Assembly (NCBI GenBank): GCA_025449115.1
Contig: JAHLKC010000140.1
Coordinates: forward strand, 1 to 64,000
Length of the DNA: 64,000 bases
Source of the DNA: Chytridium lagenaria
Taxonomy: Eukaryota; Chytridiomycota; Chytridiomycetes; Chytridiales; Chytridiaceae
Direction of reading: 5' to 3'
Part shown: positions 46,701-58,160 of the stretch, piece by piece
Layout: every line of letters starts with the position of its first letter
Numbering within the stretch: the stretch's first letter is position 1
The notes under the pieces: model-generated
Told to the model about the DNA's origin: nothing
Databases searched by the model: none
Seen by the model: only the letters and a program-made list of their open reading frames with translations
Program-made: the position numbers and the translations under genes

Positions 46701-49700
46701 AGCAATAGAAAAAAATAAAGAGGCATTGGAGTTTTCGAATAGATAGGAGCAAATCGTGTTGCTCGATTGCGAACCATCGTGAGGTAGTGGCGTTTTCGGC
46801 TCTGATAATGGGTTCAATAAAAAAAAAGAAAAATTCCTGACGTATTGGGAATTCGCTGTTGCATTAAAGTGACAAAGTAAAGCAACGGGAACCAGGGGAT
46901 TAATTGTCTTGGCTCGATCTTAGTGCCTCGCAACCGCGTGTTGGGATCATACCATAGATCTTGCCTTCAGGACCGTCGAAGTCGTGTTGACATATTACAT
47001 CAATACCATTGTGAGCGAATGAAGGTGGGCAAAGGGAATCGATCGTAACCGTGCGGTAATCACTTCGTTTTTTAAAGCCGCTTGAATAACGTAAGTCAAG
47101 ATATTAAAGGATGTTGACTTCGCAAAGGATTAGAATAAACTTACCTGCTCATATGCCTTCGTTGAAAATGCTATACAGCTTGTTTGTGCCGACCGCTCAG
47201 GCTTTATTCGTATTCACCATCATTATCGTTTTTAAATTTCGAAGTTGTTGCCACCTCTGCCATCAAATACGTTTTCTGATTGGATCGCTAATTTTGGAGA
47301 GGAACGATGTTATAAGAACAAAAAGGATTCGGAATGGTCACATACCAAGTAAGTCTTGAGTTTAAGGCCTCGTACTTGAGCTGCTACCCATACGACGGCC
47401 TATCGCTAAGCTTATTGATACTGTCTTGATCTCCTATAGCCGCGTTGGCATCGTTGCCTTGAAGAGATTTCTGTCGAAGGTCGTTGCTAGTTGAAGGTGG
47501 TCGACACTACAAGCCGTGCTGGAGTCTCTGTCATCATATAAAAGTGGTGAAGTTAGACGGTTCAGGGTAGACCAACAAGTGACGTAACCAACCTCTCCCC
47601 GACGTCGAACCACGCGATCCCGAGGTTTTTATCGTCTTACATTTCTATCCCTTGCATCATAGGAATTAGACAGTTGATCTCAAGAAGGCGTCGAGAAGGA
47701 TAATATCGTGAGGCGACACCGTTGTTATAAGTGGTGATGTGAAGATCCAGATATTTTGACTTTGGGGAAGGATATGCGGGAGATGCTGGTTAAGACGCTG
47801 GGGACCGGAAGGAATGCCACGGATAGGAATATCGCATATAACATATACGCCAACCACACTGCTCGCTCGGTACTCTTTCGAAGCGTCATCAAGTTCCTGA
47901 GGTATCTTGTGACGGTGTCGCCCGCGTCGATATTCTTGACCAACTGGATTGCCTTCGCTACATGTTGATGCCTTGGAGTAGAGGTCAGCTGCAAAGAAGA
48001 CAGGACATTAAGGTTTTGGTTGAGAGCACGCTACATGTTGATGCCTTACAGTAGATGTCAGCTGCAAAGAAGAAAGGACGATGGTTTCGTCGAGAGCAGT
48101 GAAGGAAGAAGGGATGAAGGAGTCGAGTGAAGGACAGAAGGAGAAGAGCGAGGGAGTGATGGTTGTTGACAAAAAAAAGGTGTTTACAAAAACATTTTTG
48201 TTCTCCTTTGTTTGTTGTCCTGCTGCAAATATTTTAACATCCTCCTGAAGTGACGATCCTTTCCTCATTTTTCTAATTCTCTTCTCGTTTTTACCCTTTT
48301 CTCGTCCTTTCTTCCTTTGCTTTTGCTTTTGAGCATCGTTTATCTTCTTTCTTTGTTTGTGGATCGTGTGAAATGGGGGTGCAGGATGGAGATCCCAAGG
48401 CAGGCTGACTTGTTTTGTCAACGCAGGGAGTTACTCTCCACTCTTTGTTTGCTTTGTTGGGGATTGAGGATTTGCGGTGAAAGGAAGAGGCGGGAGGGGA
48501 TGTATGCTATTGGAGGAGACTGGTGTATATACGGAGGTAGAAGATGACAGGAAGACGGGAGCAATGATGAACGACCTCCTAAGAAAGGAAGCTCTCGAAA
48601 TGATACGACTCCTCGCGCTTTTAAAGGAAGAGCAGTAAAAGGAGGTGTCAACAGCGCAGATATCATAGCTGACTTGTGCTAGAAAGAGGAGGAGATTGAG
48701 AGAGGAGGAGATTGAAGGGTTTGCTAACATGATGAATGGGAAGTAGGATATAAGAGGGGGGTCGAAGGAGAAGGACTATCCCTAAACAACTACAGCTACT
48801 CTATCTTTACCTACTAAATCTGCTCCTTCACTTTACCATCCAAATATTCCTCAATCTCTGCTGTCGATGCTCGAGACATAGCTCGCTCCTCCCTCCCACT
48901 TCTTAACTCGAAATGATTTATTATTTGAAATTACAAAAATCACTTTTCAAACTCGTTTTTTGCCGCCCATTCTTGAAGATCTTGGGAGGCACTTGAAATA
49001 TGATATGGGCTGTGGCTTCCTTTGATGGAGAGAACATGGAGCATCATTTATTTATAAAGCATCATGTTTATGCACGCGACAGGCGATACGGGACGGGCGA
49101 AAGTCATATTTGACTTTTTGTTTTGATACTGATGCCGTCGAATATTTGGAAAGTACGTGAAAGAGCATCAAACAGGTTTGAGTTTGCTTGTGAAGTTGAC
49201 CTAGCTGGGATTAATCTGTTGATTTTTTAAAAACGTAATTTATACTATTGAAATTGAAATAAATCATAGAAATAAATATCAATACTTCACCATAAGTGTG
49301 TATGGCAATATGCGCGTAGAATTAATCGGAGATTCTCATGTTAGATTCGCAGGGGAGTAGTCAGTTAAAGAGTAAATTCAGTTCATCTGCGACAGTCCAA
49401 ACTTTAAAAGGTTTCCGTGTAGCTTGAACCAAAAACAAACGTAAAGGTCAAAAGAAGACAGTTATTTTCTTCTCAACTCACATTCTTTTTCCATTTAAAA
49501 CAACGCACGTTTTGCCTATTCGATTTTCCATCATCCTCCTATATTCCACGTTTGCACTTTAAAAGAATCCCTAACTGCAGGCAGAAGCGAATGCACCAAT
49601 ATCTAAAAAGCGGTCAGAAGCCTTATCAACATTTCATCTCGCATTCTTTTGAATAACCTTATATCTGTAACGAGTGAGCAAAGAACCTTTAAACACTACG

Positions 49701-50100
49701 ATGAAAGAAACATGGATCCAGCGATTTCACGTACCTGCACGCATCAATAATGCATGGATTAGCCATGGTTCCTTTATCATCAAGATCATTCATGACCTTA
49801 TGGTTGAAAATGTTGAGCTGTGCCGGCAAAGAGATCCTTTGCGGCCCTTCCTACCACTGTTTTGAACGAGGAAACCGCTTCCCTTCGATGCCCTCAATAT
49901 TAACGTCATTACATTTTGAAAAGAAATCTGAAGGGGGGCCGAGTGGAGTATTATTTTACAAAGGAAGAGGAGGATTGAAGAAAGCGCAAAATCGATGGAG
50001 TGATGTGACGTTCCTCCCTTCAGTTTCTCAACAAAAAAACACTAAAGTTGTCCCAGTAGTGTGGACGGCTTGGTTCGTGATCCTAATGTACGTACTGTTC
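46701..50100. other. 3.4 kb region without a recognisable gene
   Basis: Sequence right of the repeat array. It holds an imperfect direct duplication of about 50 bp (47958-48008 and 48031-48081; shared core GCTACATGTTGATGCCTT and AGCTGCAAAGAAG). Open frames over 47725-47994 exist on both strands and cannot be assigned. The part from 48900 to 49660 is AT-rich. I see no conserved domain. Confidence 0.35.
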
Positions 50101-51079
50101 TAATTCGCCATCAAAAACGCTGCACTCGACGGGAATGCCAGTAATTGAGGAATGCTCAGGCTTCTTTTATTATCTACTTGGAACAAAAACAAAAACAAAA
50201 TATGAGGCGAAAGATAGGAAACGGGGGAAATTAAAGGAAAATAAAATATCAGGCTGTGCTTGATTCTGGTACCCTGATTCGGCATCGGAGGTCCCCCATT
50301 CCGTCTCTGCAAATCATCCAACAACGAAAGCGCACCCTCAATAGACGCATTCGCGGCTCTCCGCATCTGAAATGATGCTGGTTCAATGGACGAAACAGAT
50401 GACCTGCATATGCAGGGTACGCCGATCTCTGCTGAGACTGCGATCGAGACGGGAAGGGTTGTTGCGGTCTCCCTAAAACCGTCGCGGAGGATCTTGCACG
50501 GCCATACCCGCTTGATGTGCTCGACATCAGGAATGACGTTCGATCAAGGGATGCGTTTGGGTATCTGTTGTTGTTGTTGTTGAGGCCACCCGTTGGATGG
50601 GGGTGGCATCCCATAAGGTTTTCCGGGCTGTCCTGGTCTCTGTCTCGCTGCCGTGCAAGGACCCGGCGGCAAACGGTGTAGTGGGTGACGGAGGGTGTGG
50701 CGACGGGGGATGGCGAGTTATACCCCGCCGAGAAGTCTCGGATGGATGTGGGGTGGAGCGACCTGATTCGGATGAGATGATGGATTGAACGGGTTTTGCG
50801 CGTGGTGCAATGTTGATTGTGCGAGATGCGATGGGCGGCATGATGTGCATGACTTCGGTCTCATCGGAGGGTCGACGTGCGAGTCCGGTTCCTATGAGTT
50901 GGGGACGTTGTGGGACGGGGGCGGGTTGTGGGGAAATGGGGGGGGGGGCATGTTTCCATGGGTGCCGGTGGAGCAGGTTGAGGCATCTGCATCTGCATCT
51001 GGAGTTATTGCATGATGAGGAGTTGCTGTGGATCGATGGGGGGTCGTTGAGGTTGCATTAGATACGTTGGGGCGCTCAT
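50101..51079 (-). CDS. Gln/Pro/Asn-rich hypothetical protein
   Basis: Minus-strand sequence with protein-like bias but no recognised domain. It begins MSAPTYLMQPQRPPIDPQQ at 51079. After a frame change near 51015 come LQMQMQMPQPAPPAPME, then SIISSESGRSTPHPSE, GLNNNNNRYPNASLDR, GRPQQPFPSRSQSQQRSAYP and NASIEGALSLLDDLQRRNGG. Several one-base shifts are needed (near 51015, 50610 and 50365). The end is uncertain: the last frame stays open to 50101 but reads like non-coding sequence after about 50225. Ser/Pro/Gln composition suggests a disordered regulatory protein; no function is assigned. Confidence 0.4.
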
Positions 51080-51636
51080 GAGTCCTGGGGAGGCGCCTGA
51101 AACGGATACTGGCATCGCGAATAAGGTTTTGCAATAATGGATTGATTCACTTTCGTATTGTCAGTACTTTATTTTACATTGGTTGACATAACGCGTTAGG
51201 GCACTTCGATATTTGTATGTTAAATTCATGAAAGGCAGCATAATAACGCAGAGCAGTGACCATAGCGATTTCGTACGCCGTCGAGATTGTGGTCGATTAT
51301 CTATTGTCGAAAAAGAAAGTAGTGAATCAACTCGCACTTTTCGGAAAGGGCCTCCCGAAAAATGTGCAAAATGCAAAGTGGGCAATGACGTCGACGATGG
51401 TTGCCAGGAGATTTTGACCCAATGGAGCATGCTCTGCTAAATGTATTGTTTTGTCTTCTTTTAGGATACATTATGCAGAATTTGGTAATGAAAATCAAGG
51501 ACCATATAAATGATTGTTTCCCGTGGTCTTTTGATACAGTATGTATTAAAAAATCGTGTAAAATTATGCCCGAGGTTCTTCCTTGTTACAGAAAAGAATC
51601 CCCCCTTCAACCAACGCCATTCTCTATCAAATATTT
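51080..51636. other. Spacer between the Q/P-rich gene and the ABC transporter
   Basis: Holds the promoter side of the Q/P-rich gene and the 3' end of the transporter gene, both on the minus strand. Small open frames here have no recognisable sequence. Confidence 0.3.
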
Positions 51637-54600
51637 TCAGCCCCCCCTCAACCAACCCCTCCTCTCATTCTCCTCCTCCGACAACCGATTATACAACCTC
51701 CAATATGCCCCTCTCTTCCTTATAAGTTCATCATGTTTCCCTGCACCAAAAAAAACACCACAAAATCAACACACAAAAAACACACCAAAAATCTTACCTG
51801 TCTCTAAAATATTCCCAGCCCGCAACGCCCCACTCATCACAACAATCAAATCCGCGGCTTGGATCGTACTGAGACGGTCTACAACAAACAAAACAAAAAA
51901 AGGTAAGGGGGGGCATGGAAGCGAAGGAGGGAAGATGTAAAGGCTTACGTGCTATGACGAGGACGGTGCGACCTTTCATGAGCTTTTCAAGCGCGTCTTG
52001 GACGATACGTTCGGATTGAGCTAGGGAAAGGGGGTCAGGTCATCATATGGAGGATTTGGTGGACTTACTGTCAAGAGCAGAGGTGGCTTCGTCAAGAATA
52101 AGCACCTACACAATATTTCAATACAATCGGTTGACTTATAACGGCATACCTTTGGATCCTTCAAGATGGCGCCTACCCAACGACAAAAAAAAAGATCTAT
52201 GTTAACCCCGCAAAAAAATAGACAAAAAAATAAGACTCTAAACCCAAACACTCACGAGCAATCGCAATCCTCTGTTTCTGACCTACACCAAAAGCAACCA
52301 TTAAAATCCCAACTTCCAAATCAAAAAAAAAAGAAAAAAAGAGGGAAAAATAGTCTCACCTCCTGAAAGCGTTACCCCTCTTTCTCCAACCAAAGTCCCA
52401 TACCCCTGTGGGAATTTCCCGATAAACTCTGCCGCATTCGCCTTCCTCGCCGCCTCTTCCACCTCCTCTAAACTCGCATCAGGACGTCCATACCTGATGT
52501 TCTCTAAAATCGACGTTGCAAACAACACAGGCTGTATTTTTTTCACACGCATCAGAATAAGAAAAAATGGGTGGAGGGGGATACCTCTTGGTTAATGTAT
52601 CCAACATTTTCGCGGATCCAGCTGCATAGGTGAGAAACAAGATAAAAAGCATGGCATACCTTGGATTAAGTTGACGGATGTCATAGTTATCAATGAGGAT
52701 AGCGCCACGATCAGTATCGTAGAAACGCTCGATGAGCTACGAGATGGCTTGTCAAAAGGGGCCAGACGTTGAAATAAGCTCCTACCTGTCCAACCGTGCT
52801 TTTCCCGCTCCCACTGGGTCCACAAAGTGCAACAACTTTTCCAACGGGAAGGGTGAGGCTGAAATCTTGGAGGACAGGGTGTCCAGGTCGAGTCGGGTAC
52901 TGAAAAGGTAAGCCCGAAAAATAAAAGGTGGTTTTTCTTACAGTGAATGAAACGTCTTTGAATTCGATAAAACCTACACCATATGTTAGTGGGTTTTTAA
53001 GGTATAAGGGAAAGGGGGGAATGTACCGTTCATCTTCGCAGGTCGAATCCCAACATCAACAGGAATGCTGGCTTTATGATCAATATACTCAATCACGCGA
53101 GCCGCCGATCCAAGCGCCTTTATGACTTGACCAAACAGAACTCCAATTTGTGCTAAAATTGATAAAAAAAAGGATTAGAAAACATGACAACCGGGGGACG
53201 GGATAAAAAAAAACAACAAACATAAAGATCTTTGAGCGCTTTGAGTTGAAACCATATACGTCATGAGCTATTTGTTTTTGTAAGAAATATGTAAATTGTT
53301 TTATGGATAAACGAGGGTCAATGTTTTTTTTTACCTGTCCACCTGTCATTTCCCCCTTTACAACAAGCGATCCGCCATAATACAAAACCATCAAAATCAT
53401 ACCCCCAATCGACATTGTCGTCAGCCCTTTAGAAACAAATGTCAAAACCCCCGAAAAATATATAACACCACGTATTAAAAAGTTTCTGAAGTCGTTTTCA
53501 ATACGAGAAACAAAGAAAAAACAAAAACAAAAATGACAACCAACAAACAACAACAAAAAAAACTCACCTTGAAACACTCCAATATGAAATCCCAACTTCC
53601 GATTCCCCATCCCCGCCTCCTCCGCCATCCCAAGATACCTCTCAACCTCCCTCCCTCTCCAGCAAAAGCCCTCACCGTCCTCACATTCGACACCGCCTCC
53701 CCAGCAACCCCAGCAGCTCTAGCCTCCCCCTCCCTCGCGATCCTCGACACCCTCCGCAAAAAGCTCCCGTACATGTTCATCGCCACATAAAGCACCGGCA
53801 TCGTCGCTAATAACAAGCCAGTGAGACGTGGAGAGAGTCGAGTGAGTTGGTACAGCGTTCCAAGGATTTGAGCGAGACAGCGAAGACCCTGATTTGAATT
53901 TTTTTCACATTTTAAAAAAGATTGAACCTTCCCCCTCCTTCTCACCTGTGTGATTACCAGCTTGAATGTATGCTACAAATAGAACCCTTCAGTCAATTTA
54001 CAAAAAAAACCCTCAAACATACCTTAAACTCCCCGACATCCTGCGCCAACCTCCCCACAACCTCCCCCTGCATACGACCATCGAAAAACGCCATATCCTG
54101 TCCTAAAATCGATTCATAAAGCCGGCCTCTCAACCTTACAGCCACCCGTTCCCCAAGTACCGTCACAAGGTGGATATCAATACAGGTCAACAATCCTAAC
54201 CAAAACCGCGTCAACCAAGGAAAAAAAACGCGGAGGAGGAGAAGAGGCTAGGGAATCAGCAGTAGTGAAGAAAGGAAAAGAAACGCGGGTGCATGGCGGT
54301 ATTAATCAAACGCAGAGGGAATAAGAGGTGGGGGAATGAGCAGTTGGGAAGGAAGGAAAAGAAACGCGGGTGCATGGCGGTGTTTTACCTTGAAGCGCAA
54401 ACATTGTCAACAGTTTCATCGCTGGTTCATTCAACGATGTTAACGTGGTCGTGGAATTCGTAGATAGATTCTGAACACCGTCACAAGGTCACCTATGATA
54501 CGGTGTCGTGATATTGATAAGGGCTGTAACGGTAGTAACAGCAATAATCTACGAATCAATAAAAAAAAACACCTTCCAAAAAGAAAAACAACCCCGCCGT

Positions 54601-55045
54601 ACTTACTGTCACCAAAAGTCCAATATCCGGGCTCACAGCATCCACAACATCATTCAACAATCCCAAACTCCCCTTCCTTTCCACCTCCCCACTCTTCTCA
54701 ATCGACACTTCAAGATTACTTTCCTCCGCATCCGCTCTCAACCCTTTCGTCTCCCGTTTATCGTCCTTCCACATCCTAACCCCCGCAAACCCCATCGCCG
54801 CAATCACGGGCAGCCATCAACCCCATCATACGCCAACTCGGCCATGAGACGGAGGTCCACGGCCTGTGAGGTTGTTGCGGACTTCGCGGTGAATTCGTCG
54901 CGAGGGTCTTTGTATTGGGTAAAGAGACGGTGGTGAGGGATGCGGAGAGGGTGAGGTGGATGTGAGGGGTGAAGAAGAGGCGGGGGGTGTGGGTGAGAGT
55001 TTTGGAGGGATGGAGCAGACGGAGGAGACGCATGGTTTGGGACAA
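51637..55045 (-). CDS. Mitochondrial ABC half-transporter, ABCB8-type
   Basis: Half-size exporter (one membrane domain plus one ATPase domain) probably in the mitochondrial inner membrane. The N-terminus at 55045 ([20 protein letters not shown]) is Arg/Ser/Thr/Leu-rich like a presequence. The membrane domain has [77 protein letters not shown] and [20 protein letters not shown], close to ABCB8. The ATPase domain has Walker A ([13 protein letters not shown]), Q-loop region, [37 protein letters not shown], signature [12 protein letters not shown] split by an intron, Walker [14 protein letters not shown], and the H-loop [17 protein letters not shown]. The last exon encodes [20 protein letters not shown] and stops at 51637. 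More than ten short introns, several only 50-60 bp, divide it. N-terminal exon joins (54240-54800) are uncertain. Confidence 0.85.
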
Positions 55046-55443
55046 CTTATTTTTTTCGGTTTGAGCTCGTGTGACGGAGAACGAACTCGGGGAGTCCGTC
55101 GTTCGTGGCCGTGTCTAGAATGTTCGATGAGTCGAATGGGTTTCGGGGTAAGATGGTTTCGGGTAAGATGTTGGTACTCGGACGTTTTGGAGATGACTTA
55201 TCGTGATAACGCCACTCGACGATTTCAATAGTGGTATGCGTACAGGTGAACGGAATAAAATTGGAAGTTATCATTTATGTAAACAGTACTCGATTTGTTA
55301 AAAACCTTTCAAAATATCTATTAAATAAAATAAAACACTTGCAAAAGCCAAAGGGGGTATAACAACAATCCCTCCACACACCAAATAATTTAAAAAAAGA
55401 GAAAAAAAAAAGGCAACCAAAACGTGATGTTGTTTTTTTTCTT
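55046..55443. other. Spacer between NRG1-like gene 3' end and ABC transporter start
   Basis: Contains the transporter promoter on the minus strand. The part from 55300 to 55440 is A-rich (AAAAAAAGAGAAAAAAAAAA) and probably includes the 3' UTR of the zinc-finger gene. No gene is seen. Confidence 0.35.
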
Positions 55444-57826
55444 TCAAGCCGATGTCATCATCGCCGCCCCATTTTGCGCCGACGACGCAACAGGATACGT
55501 AAACGAATTCTGTCTCGGCGCAACAGAATGGTACTGGTACGGCTGCTGCTGACCCGCCGGAGCCTGATGATAGTACGGAGGCTGCTGGCCCGGGTGGGGT
55601 CTGTATTCAACAGGCGGGGCCGGAGACGCATACCGCGCATCAGGGTGGAGTGGCGCGGCCCTGTAATACTCCGAGGGCGGCGGTGGGTACATGCGTTGAG
55701 GGGATGTGTGGGATGGGGAGGAGGACGTGGAGGCGGGAGGAGAGATGGATGTGGCGACTAGCGAGTTGATGGAGGGGAGGGTATTACGGTTTGGGGGTGG
55801 GGGTGACGCGTAGCCATGCTGGGGCTGAGGGCCAGGGTAGTAAGGATGCTGAGGGGCGGGGTACGAGTCTTGAGGGTGTTTGGGTTGGTAGGAGGGGCCG
55901 GGGGAAATGGAGTCGGGGGGTTGGGGACAGGGCTACCCGAAGAGCGTTCGTTGGGGCCGCGCTCGTGGGGTTGAGGACGGCCGGCGGGCTGGAGGTTTAA
56001 CGGAATGTTGGCGGCCTCGGCAGCGGGGAACTTCCGGATATGCGAACGGAATGTTGCCTGAGAAAATAATTAAAGATTAGAACCGTGTTTTTTCCATAAA
56101 ACTTAAACAAATGACTCAAAAAAAAGCTAAGTTTCAAACTCACATCATGTTATCTTGACGAGAAAATCTGCTCGGGCATCCCTTGATAGGACACGCGTAA
56201 GGCTTCAAACCGCGTGGATCCTGAATGTCTAGCCAAGTGTCCGCTATATTTCAAAAAAGAGAAAAAGAAAATCCGGGTTAGATTGCCAGTACGAAAGAAG
56301 TAAGAATAAAAACCTAATCAAAAACTAGGAGATGCGATAACGCTCATCTCTGTAAAGTTCTAGACCCAGTCCCCTCCTTAACCGCAATAATCACGAAGAA
56401 ACGTATGAATGAGGAAATGGGATTTGAGAGGTAAAGTGGCGGGAAAGGAGATCGTATCATGACTCGAAAGTGTATCGAAAGTCAATCCAACGATCCCATC
56501 CTCAAAATTGAATGAAAAGAAGGATGGAGAGGGAATGATGTTCAGGGATGATGAGGGGGGGCTTAACGAGAATCCCTCAATGCCAATCACTTCTTGACTC
56601 ACACCAAATCACCGATCCACCACCTTTTTTCACCACCCTCACGATGGTCTCGGAAAGGCTCAAACAATGACATGAAAAATTTTCAGAAGAGCCCAGACCC
56701 TTTGCGTCGATCCCTCCCAGAGCAAAAACTCCGACTCTTACGAAAACCTTGTCCCGAGGATTGGAAATCCCGCCCTCAACACCCCTGTCCCTCCTTTAAA
56801 ACTGCGACCGATTCGATCCCGACCGAAGAGTTACGTAGTTTTGGAGGGAGACAAGATGAATGGAATAGGAAGGACCCCAACACATCTTGTGAAGGGTCCA
56901 GAAGGACTCCCTTCCCCACCCAAACCAAAAAATCAAAAAAATCGGGGAGCCGAAGAGGGGTGAAAAAAAGGACAAAAGAAAAAAAGAGTAAAATAGGAAC
57001 TACTGAAGGGTTGCTAAATTGAGCTACTTGAAAACTAACCTTGTGGTAAAAGATTTTCCACATCCGGGTTCAGCACAGGGGTACCTCTTACCCGCCTTGG
57101 CGGTGGCAGCGGCGCAAGCGGCAGCAGCAGAAAGAGGCTCCCTTGGCGCGGACTCTGTCGGTTCTGCAGCTGACGAAGCGCCTTGGTGTTGTTGCTGGGG
57201 GGTCCAGTAACGTAAGGCTGAGAAGGGGGTGGGGGGTTCGCCATGACAGACTGGTAAGCGGGGAAGGGCTGCTGTTGCTGTTGTTGCTGGCCGGGGTAGT
57301 GAGGAGGCGGAGGAGCATAGGAAGGGGTGGAAGAGGAGGAGGTGGCGGGGGTAAGTGGACGGTAGTCTGATGGAGACTCTGTCTTGGATTCGTATTCACC
57401 CGTGGAAGGTCGGCTGACAACGGAGTCTGAGATGGCGCGGGGACGGTTCACACCTGACATTGCGTTGTCCTGTTGAGGATGGGGGGGAGTTTGCGACTGG
57501 TAAGGGTGGTGGTGGTGGTGGTGTTGATGGTGGTGGTTGTAGTAAGGGTTGTAAGGGGCAGGGCTGCTATGACGGTGAGGGTAATAGGGAGGACGGTCGT
57601 GGTAGGGAGCATAGTGTCTCTGCATCTGTGCGGGCGGCGCGGGTAGTATGTGCTGCTGTTGTTGTTGTTGTTGTTGTTGGTTTTGTGCTGCAGCAGAGGA
57701 GAGGGTGGAGTGTGAAGCGGAAGGAGTTTCATCAATGAGCGAGCTGATAGACAGCCTTTGGAAAGGCGGGGGTGAGAGGGATGCTGCAGGGCCAGCAGCA
57801 TGAGCCGTTGTAGGTGAAGTAGACAT
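55444..57826 (-). CDS. NRG1-like C2H2 zinc-finger repressor, copy 2
   Basis: Start at 57826 (MSTSPTTAHAAGPAASL); an in-frame ATG 28 codons upstream lies in leader sequence. The N-terminal region is disordered, with a Gln run (57650-57690), a His-rich stretch (57490-57540) and Pro/Ser/Tyr repeats. After a shift near 57170 comes KRYPCAEPGCGKSFTT-S, an intron of about 800 bp, then GHLARHS and, with one-base shifts, KPYACPIKGCPSRFSRQDNM. The second finger's last part (MQH, FRSHIRKFPAAEAANIPLNL) follows another intron and a missing T near 56045. This matches yeast NRG1 (TTSGHLARHxRIH...QRFSRxDNxxQHYRTH). The C-terminal tail (MYPPPPSEYYRAAPLHPDA to MMTSA) is Pro/Tyr/Gln-rich. Expected to repress transcription in the nucleus, in yeast for glucose-repressed genes; targets here are unknown. 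Confidence 0.78.
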
Positions 57827-57979
57827 GATTTTGCAAATGTAGATAAGAGAGTATGTGGTATTGACTCTGGCGATGCGCTTCAAATGAACAGAACAATCCA
57901 ACGCTGGCAAGAGTTGGGGGGAGAGAGAGCTCGGGGGAAAGGAAAACGGGAACAGGGGAAACGGGGTGAGGGGAGGTAT

Positions 57980-58160
57980 ACTTTATATTTTTGAAGAATG
58001 AATGCGGGAATGGATGGATGGATGGATGGACGGATGATGATAAAGGGGAAAGAGGGAGAGGAGGAAGAGAGAGAGAAGGATAAGGAGGAAGAGGAGAAGA
58101 AGGAGGAGGAGAAGGAGGAGAAGGAGAAGGAGGAAGAGAAAGAGTAGAAGAATAAAAAGA
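57980..58160. repeat. GGAT microsatellite and GA-rich purine tract
   Basis: (GGAT)n at about 58011-58030 is followed by a long purine-only tract (GGAGGAGAAGGAGGAGAAGG-type) to 58150. It lies in the upstream region of the NRG1-like gene, which is read from the minus strand, where the tract is pyrimidine-rich. Open frames through it are Ser/Phe/Leu strings and are not genes. Confidence 0.7.

Noticed and set aside
56594..57022. 142-codon plus-strand ORF as an independent gene
   Set aside because: It lies inside an intron of the NRG1-like gene on the opposite strand, is Lys/Ser/Pro-rich without a domain, and the opposite strand is equally open. Kept only as a remark on the long intron.
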